From NCBI GenBank assembly GCA_014649575.1, contig BMTH01000011.1:124001-188000 (forward strand): a stretch of DNA of 64,000 nt. Reading direction: 5' to 3'. Below, one piece after another: positions 59,614-64,000 of this stretch (its first letter is position 1; the number at the start of each line of letters is the position of its first letter). The stretch comes from Streptomyces griseoincarnatus (GTDB lineage: Bacteria > Actinomycetota > Actinomycetes > Streptomycetales > Streptomycetaceae). Below the pieces are notes generated by a model. It saw nothing but the letters and a program-made list of their open reading frames with translations. It was not told where the DNA came from and did no database searches. The position numbers and the translations under genes are program-made.

Positions 59614-61837
59614 CCCGCTGCCGCTCCTCCTCCGCCAGCACGTCCGCGACCTCGGCGTCCGTGACGGCGGCCAGCCTCTCATGGGCGGCACGGCACTCGG
59701 GCGGTTCGATGCTGATCCGGGGCAGGATCCGGTCCAGCCACTTCGGCAGCCACCAGTTGGCGCCGCCGAGGAGATGCATCAGCGCGGGCACGAGCAGGGT
59801 GCGCAGCACAAAGGCGTCGAGGGCGACGGCCGCGGCGAGGGCGATGCCGAACATGGCGATCACGCGGTCGCCGCTGAGCACGAAGGCGAGGAAGACCGAG
59901 ATCATGATGACGGCGGCGGAGTTGATCACACGGCTGGTCTCGGCGAGACCCACGCGCACGGCCCGCCGGTTGTCGCCGGTCTCCAGCCATTCCTCGTACA
60001 TCCGGCTGACCAGGAAGACCTGGTAGTCCATGGACAGCCCGAACAGCACCGACACCATGATCACGGGCAGGAAGGGCTCGATGGGGCCCGCACTGCCGAG
60101 GCCGAGCAGGTCGCTCCCCCAGCCCCACTGGAAGATCATCACGACCACGCCGAACGCGCCGGCGACCGCGGCCACGTTCATCGCGGCGGCCTTGAGCGGG
60201 ATGCCGATGGAGCGGAAGGCGAGGAGCAGCAGCAGACAGCCCAGGCCGATCACCACCCCGACGAACAGGGGCAGCTTCTCGACGATGACGGAGGCGAAGT
60301 CGTCGTAGCCGGCCGTCACGCCGCCGACGTGCACGTCGAGCGAGGTGCCCCACTCGGCGCGCGGCAGCACGTCCTCGCGCAGCCGGTCCACCAGGTCGCT
60401 GGTCTGCTTCGACTGCGGGGAGGACTCCGGTACGACGGTGAGGAAGGCGGTGTCGCCGCCCTGGTTGTACGTCACCGGCGACACGGAGGCGACGTCCTCG
60501 GTGGTGCGCAGGGTGGAGCCCAGGTTGTCCAGGGCGAGCCGGTCCTGGGCGTCGTCGACCTCGGTGACGAGGGTGAGCGGTCCGTTCACGCCCGGCCCGA
60601 AGCCGTCGGCGATCAGGTCGTAGGCCTGGCGGGTGGTGGAGGTCTTCGGGTCGTTGCCCTGGTCGGACGTGCCCAGGTGGAGCGAGAAGGTGGGCAGCGC
60701 GAGGACGGCCATCACGACGAGGGCGACCGCGCCGAGCAGCTTGGGGTGGCGCTCCACGAACGCCGACCAGCGGGCGGCGAACCCGGTGGGCAACTCCGGT
60801 TCCGGCCCGTGCTCGGCGAGCCGGCGCCGCTCCCTGCGGCTGAGGGCGCGGGTGCCGATCAGCGACAGCAGGGCGGGCAGCAGGGTGACGGAGGCGGCGA
60901 CGGTGAGCACCACGGTGAGCGAGGCGGCCACGGCGACGCCGTTGAGGAAGTTCAGGCGCAGGATCAGCATGCCCAGCAGGGCTATGCAGACGGTCGCACC
61001 CGCGAACACGACGGCCCGGCCGGTGGTGGCGACGGCGTTGGTGGCGGCCTCGGTGACGCTCAGGCCGCGTTTCAGTCCGCGCCGGTGCCGGGTCACGATG
61101 AACAGCGCGTAGTCGATGCCCACGCCCAGCCCGATCAGCAGGCCGAGCATCGGCGCGAAGTCCGCGACGGTCATCACATGGCCGAGCAGCACGATGCCCG
61201 CGTAGGCGGTGCCCACGCTCACCAGCGCGGTGGCGATGGGCAGCAGGGAGGCGGCGAGGGAACCGAAGGCGAGAAACAGCACGACGGCGGCGACGGCCAC
61301 GCCGACGATCTCGGCGGTGTGCCCGCCGGACGGCTCGCTCAGCTCGACGGCGCTGCCGCCCAGTTCGACGTCCAGCCCGTCGGTCTCGGCGGCCTTCGCC
61401 GTCTTGACCACGGCCTCGGCCTCACCGCTGGTGATGTCCTTGCCGGAGTGCTCGAAGGTCACGGTGGCGTAGGCGGTACGGCCGTCGGCGCTGACGCGTC
61501 CGGCGCCCCCGTCGTCGTAGGGGCCGCTCACGGAGGCGACGCCGGGCAGTTCCTCGATCCGGTCGAGGGTGCGCGTCATGGTCTGCTCGACGCCGCTGTC
61601 CCGGACGGTGCCGGAGGGCGTGTGCCAGACCACGCTGTCGCTGTCGCCCCCCAGCGAGGGGAAGCCTTCCTTCAGCAGCTCGGTGGCGCGCCCCGACTCG
61701 GTGCCGGGCACCTTGTAGTCATTGGAGTAGGCGGAGCCGGCGACGAAGGCGCCCGCCGCGATCCCGACCAGGGCGAGCAGCCACAGCAGAACGGTGAAGA
61801 GACGGCGCTGAACGCACCAACGTGCTAGGGCTGCCAC
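59591..61837 (-). CDS. MMPL-family (RND-type) membrane transporter
   Basis: 748 residues from GTG 61837, chosen because GGGAG is seven bases upstream; GTG 61882 would add 15 residues. There are two repeated halves, each with one TM plus an extracytoplasmic domain and a five-helix block. Motifs include LLIGLGVGIDYALFIVTRHRRGL and VSVLFGLSMDYQVFLVSRMYEEW (proton-relay Asp-Tyr pairs). It exports lipids or hydrophobic compounds by proton motive force; the cargo is unknown. Confidence 0.9.
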   Translation of the reverse strand: MAALARWCVQRRLFTVLLWLLALVGIAAGAFVAGSAYSNDYKVPGTESGRATELLKEGFPSLGGDSDSVVWHTPSGTVRDSGVEQTMTRTLDRIEELPGVASVSGPYDDGGAGRVSADGRTAYATVTFEHSGKDITSGEAEAVVKTAKAAETDGLDVELGGSAVELSEPSGGHTAEIVGVAVAAVVLFLAFGSLAASLLPIATALVSVGTAYAGIVLLGHVMTVADFAPMLGLLIGLGVGIDYALFIVTRHRRGLKRGLSVTEAATNAVATTGRAVVFAGATVCIALLGMLILRLNFLNGVAVAASLTVVLTVAASVTLLPALLSLIGTRALSRRERRRLAEHGPEPELPTGFAARWSAFVERHPKLLGAVALVVMAVLALPTFSLHLGTSDQGNDPKTSTTRQAYDLIADGFGPGVNGPLTLVTEVDDAQDRLALDNLGSTLRTTEDVASVSPVTYNQGGDTAFLTVVPESSPQSKQTSDLVDRLREDVLPRAEWGTSLDVHVGGVTAGYDDFASVIVEKLPLFVGVVIGLGCLLLLLAFRSIGIPLKAAAMNVAAVAGAFGVVVMIFQWGWGSDLLGLGSAGPIEPFLPVIMVSVLFGLSMDYQVFLVSRMYEEWLETGDNRRAVRVGLAETSRVINSAAVIMISVFLAFVLSGDRVIAMFGIALAAAVALDAFVLRTLLVPALMHLLGGANWWLPKWLDRILPRISIEPPECRAAHERLAAVTDAEVADVLAEEERQRDVRDTTG

Positions 61838-62030
61838 AGGCGTGCTCCCGGTATGGCTCGGGGTGGATCTTTGAGCGGGCACCGGGCGGCGGACGGCCGA
61901 ACGGCCCGCAAAGAACGCATGAGCAATGCCCTGCCACTGTTGCAGGTGAAAATGATCGTTTGTCGCCTTCGTTGACTAAGTCACATTTATTCTTCGGGGC
62001 CGGTCACAGGCGGTCCCGGGACCGTCCGTC

Positions 62031-62390
62031 TCAGTCGAACTGGTCGCCCAGCGCCATGATCATGACGCCCGCGACGGCGGCCCACAGCGCCCTGCGGGTG
62101 CGGCCGCGCGCGCCCAGCACCGCCGCGAGGGCGCAGACGGCCGCCCCGCAGGCGTAGGCGACGGGGACGAGGGCCGGGGCGGTCCCGGAGGCACGAAGCA
62201 GCGCGGCGGCCGTTCCGGCGAGGGCCAGCACGACGCCGGTGCCGGCGGCGGCCCAGCGGGCGCGGCGGGCCTGCTCGTCGAGGAGGCCGTCGTCGCGGAG
62301 GTCCTTGTCGTCGGCCTCGGCGAGGTCCTCGCGGAGGTCCTCCACGGTCTGAGTGTCCGGGGGCAGGTCGGAATCAGGGCGTCCACTCAT
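62031..62390 (-). CDS. Small membrane protein of unknown function
   Basis: 119 residues. An acidic N-terminal 40 residues (TVEDLREDLAEADDKDLRDDG) and then three hydrophobic segments (WAAAGTGVVLALAGTAAALL, VPVAYACGAAVCALAAVLG, ALWAAVAGVMIMALGDQF). No function is recognised. It is divergent from the methyltransferase gene; the ATG at 62390 is the only good start. Confidence 0.78.
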   Translation of the reverse strand: MSGRPDSDLPPDTQTVEDLREDLAEADDKDLRDDGLLDEQARRARWAAAGTGVVLALAGTAAALLRASGTAPALVPVAYACGAAVCALAAVLGARGRTRRALWAAVAGVMIMALGDQFD

Positions 62391-62578
62391 GGCGCCGGAG
62401 CGTAGCGCCTCACCTCCGGAAACCCGGATGCGGGTCCGCCCGGACGGCTGTTAGCGTCCGTCGGTCCGACACCCCCGCGGCACTCCGCCGCCGGCCGAAG
62501 CAGGTGCTTTGATGCTTGTCCGTCCGACCGACGACGCGACCCTTTCCCTCTTCACGGCCTCAAGGAGCCCGCTCACCG

Positions 62579-63382
62579 ATGTCGGACATCACACCGGACA
62601 CCTCGCACGACGACCTCGCCAGCCGCCTGAGCCTGCCCCGCTACCCGCGCAGCAGCGCCTATGACCCGCAGTGGACCGTCGACAACCAGATGGGCCCGCA
62701 CGCGCTGTGGCTGCTGGAGTGGCTGGCCCCCGCCCTCGGCCCGGACACCCTGCGTCCCGGCGCCCGGGTGCTCGACCTGGGCTGCGGCCGCGCCATGACC
62801 TCCGTCTTCCTCGCCAGGGAGTACGACGTCCAGGTCACCGCCGCGGACCTGTGGATCGAGCCGGACGAGAACGCCCGCCGGATCGCCGAGGCGGGCGTCG
62901 CCGACCGCGTCCAGCCCGTCCTCGCGGAGGCGCACGACCTGCCGTTCGGCGCGGAGACCTTCGACGCGATCGTCTCCGTCGACGCCTACCAGTACTTCGG
63001 CACCGACGACCTGTACCTGCCCACGCTGACCCGGCTGCTGACGCCGGGCGGCCGGATCGGGGTCGTCGTCCCGTCCCTGTCCGAGGAGATCGAGGGCAGT
63101 GACCCGCCGGAGCATCTGCGGCCCTTCTGGGAGCCCGCGTTCTGGTGCTTCCACAGCCCCGCCTGGTGGCGCCGCCACTGGACCCGCAGCGGGGCGGTGG
63201 ACGTCCTGGCGGCCGACTGGCTGGAGGGCGGCTGGCGGGAGTGGCTGCTGTGGAGCGAGGTCGTCGCCGAGCACCACCCGGACGAGTTCCATGTGCGGAT
63301 GAGCCGGGAGAACGCGCGACTGGTGCGCGCCGACCAGGGCCGCACGCTGGGCTTCACCCGCGTGGTGGGCCGCCGCCGCTGA
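62579..63382 (+). CDS. SAM-dependent methyltransferase
   Basis: 267 residues from ATG 62579 with AAGGAG eleven bases upstream. Class I motifs: VLDLGCGRAMTSVFLA (motif I, about 63-78), VTAADLWIEPDENARRI, VLAEAHDLPFGAETFDAIVSVDAYQYF (post-I/II) and LLTPGGRIGVVVP (III). The C-terminal part is rich in Trp. It belongs to the UbiE/cyclopropane-like methyltransferase group; the substrate is unknown. A 17-bp hairpin ends the gene. Confidence 0.9.
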   Translation: MSDITPDTSHDDLASRLSLPRYPRSSAYDPQWTVDNQMGPHALWLLEWLAPALGPDTLRPGARVLDLGCGRAMTSVFLAREYDVQVTAADLWIEPDENARRIAEAGVADRVQPVLAEAHDLPFGAETFDAIVSVDAYQYFGTDDLYLPTLTRLLTPGGRIGVVVPSLSEEIEGSDPPEHLRPFWEPAFWCFHSPAWWRRHWTRSGAVDVLAADWLEGGWREWLLWSEVVAEHHPDEFHVRMSRENARLVRADQGRTLGFTRVVGRRR

Positions 63383-63396
63383 CCGCTCGTCACACG

Positions 63397-63433
63397 GGAA
63401 GGGGGGCGCACCCGGCGGGTGCGCCCCCCTTCC
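63397..63433. terminator. Bidirectional terminator between the methyltransferase gene and gatB
   Basis: GGAAGGGGGGCGCACCC (63397-63413) and GGGTGCGCCCCCCTTCC (63417-63433) form a perfect 17-bp stem around GGC. Confidence 0.85.
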
Positions 63434-63449
63434 GTCATGCCGTACGTGC

Positions 63450-64000
63450 TCAGCCCTCGACGCCCAGCTTCTGAAGGATCAGCTCCTTCACCCGGGCCGC
63501 GTCCGCCTGGCCGCGCGTGGCCTTCATGACCGCGCCGACCAGCGCGCCGGCCGCGGCGACCTTGCCGCCGCGGATCTTGTCCGCGACGGCCGGGTTGCCG
63601 GCGATCGCCTCGTCGACGGCGGCGGTGAGCGCGCCCTCGTCGGAGACGACCTTCAGACCGCGCTTCTCGACGACCTCGTCCGGGGTGCCCTCACCCGCGA
63701 GGACACCCTCGATGACCTGGCGGGCCAGCTTGTCGTTCAGGTCGCCCTTGGCCACCAGCTCGGTGACGCGGGCCACCTGAGCCGGGGTGATCGCCAGCTC
63801 GTCCAGCGCCTTCTGCGACTCGTTGGCCGCGCGGGCCAGCTCGCCCATCCACCACTTGCGGGCGGAGGCCGCGTCGGCGCCGGCGTCGATCGTCGCGACG
63901 ATCAGGTCCAGCGCACCGGCGTTGAGGATCGCCTGCATGTCGGTGGCGGAGATGCCCCACTCCTCGCGGAGCCGGTTGCGGCGCACCAGCGGCAGCTCGG
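63450..64000 (-). CDS. gatB: Aspartyl/glutamyl-tRNA amidotransferase subunit B, C-terminal part (truncated by window edge)
   Basis: The visible 183 codons hold the GatB middle/linker end (LREEWGISATDMQAILNAGALD) and the YqeY-like tail domain (KWWMGELARAANESQKALDEL; ITPAQVARVTELVAKGDLNDKLARQVI; GALVGAVMKATRGQADAARVKELI). With GatA and GatC it turns Glu-tRNA-Gln into Gln-tRNA-Gln. The catalytic cradle domain lies beyond the window. Its presence fits the tRNA-Gln genes and gltX at the other end of the window. Confidence 0.95.
   Translation of the reverse strand, partial: ELPLVRRNRLREEWGISATDMQAILNAGALDLIVATIDAGADAASARKWWMGELARAANESQKALDELAITPAQVARVTELVAKGDLNDKLARQVIEGVLAGEGTPDEVVEKRGLKVVSDEGALTAAVDEAIAGNPAVADKIRGGKVAAAGALVGAVMKATRGQADAARVKELILQKLGVEG

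Overview
The window is high-GC actinobacterial DNA. Gene content, GTG/TTG starts, strong GC-rich hairpin terminators and two conservons (histidine-kinase-like protein, Roadblock protein, DUF742 protein, small GTPase) point to a Streptomyces chromosome core. From memory, the gene order resembles the leuC/ndgR to gatB section of the S. coelicolor chromosome; this synteny was not checked by any search.

Layout. 1-1.3 kb: start of leuC, divergent from its regulator ndgR across a clear operator. 1.5-2.4 kb: decayed MerR-like regulator and a five-gene tRNA-Gln/tRNA-Glu array. 2.4-5.5 kb: HAD hydrolase, gltX and a fumarylacetoacetase-family protein. 5.7-17 kb: a small unknown protein and two tandem conservons whose GTPase genes share a 392-bp identical tract. 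17-19.2 kb: acyl-CoA carboxylase epsilon and beta subunits. 19.4-25 kb: polysaccharide-lyase remnant, short-chain dehydrogenase, HpnR-like radical SAM protein, YceI protein and TPM-domain protein. 25-31 kb: citramalate-synthase-like cimA with a probable Ile-coding leader, then an operon of fused urease gamma/beta, divergent urease alpha, agmatine deiminase and a TetR regulator, opposite an NCS1 permease. 32.8-38.6 kb: ilvE, leuB, small proteins and proline catabolism (pruA, putB). 38.8-42.2 kb: PucR-like regulator, TetR regulator and MFS exporter. 42.3-47.8 kb: serA and the ilvB-ilvN-ilvC operon with leader peptide and attenuator. 47.9-51 kb: a GGDEF/EAL protein broken by a one-base frameshift. 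51-64 kb: dehydrogenase, aldo/keto reductase, lipoprotein sugar dehydrogenase, LAL-type regulator, MMPL transporter, acetyltransferase, methyltransferase and the 3' part of gatB.

The dominant theme is branched-chain amino acid synthesis (leuC, leuB, ilvB, ilvN, ilvC, ilvE, cimA, with NdgR as likely regulator), plus serine synthesis, proline breakdown and acyl-CoA carboxylation. A second theme is Glu/Gln decoding: tRNA-Glu, tRNA-Gln, gltX and gatB all occur here, as expected where Gln-tRNA is made by amidation. The most interesting candidates for follow-up are the agmatine deiminase/divergent urease operon, the cimA leader, the conservon gene-conversion tract, the hopanoid methylase homologue and the frameshifted cyclic-di-GMP gene.
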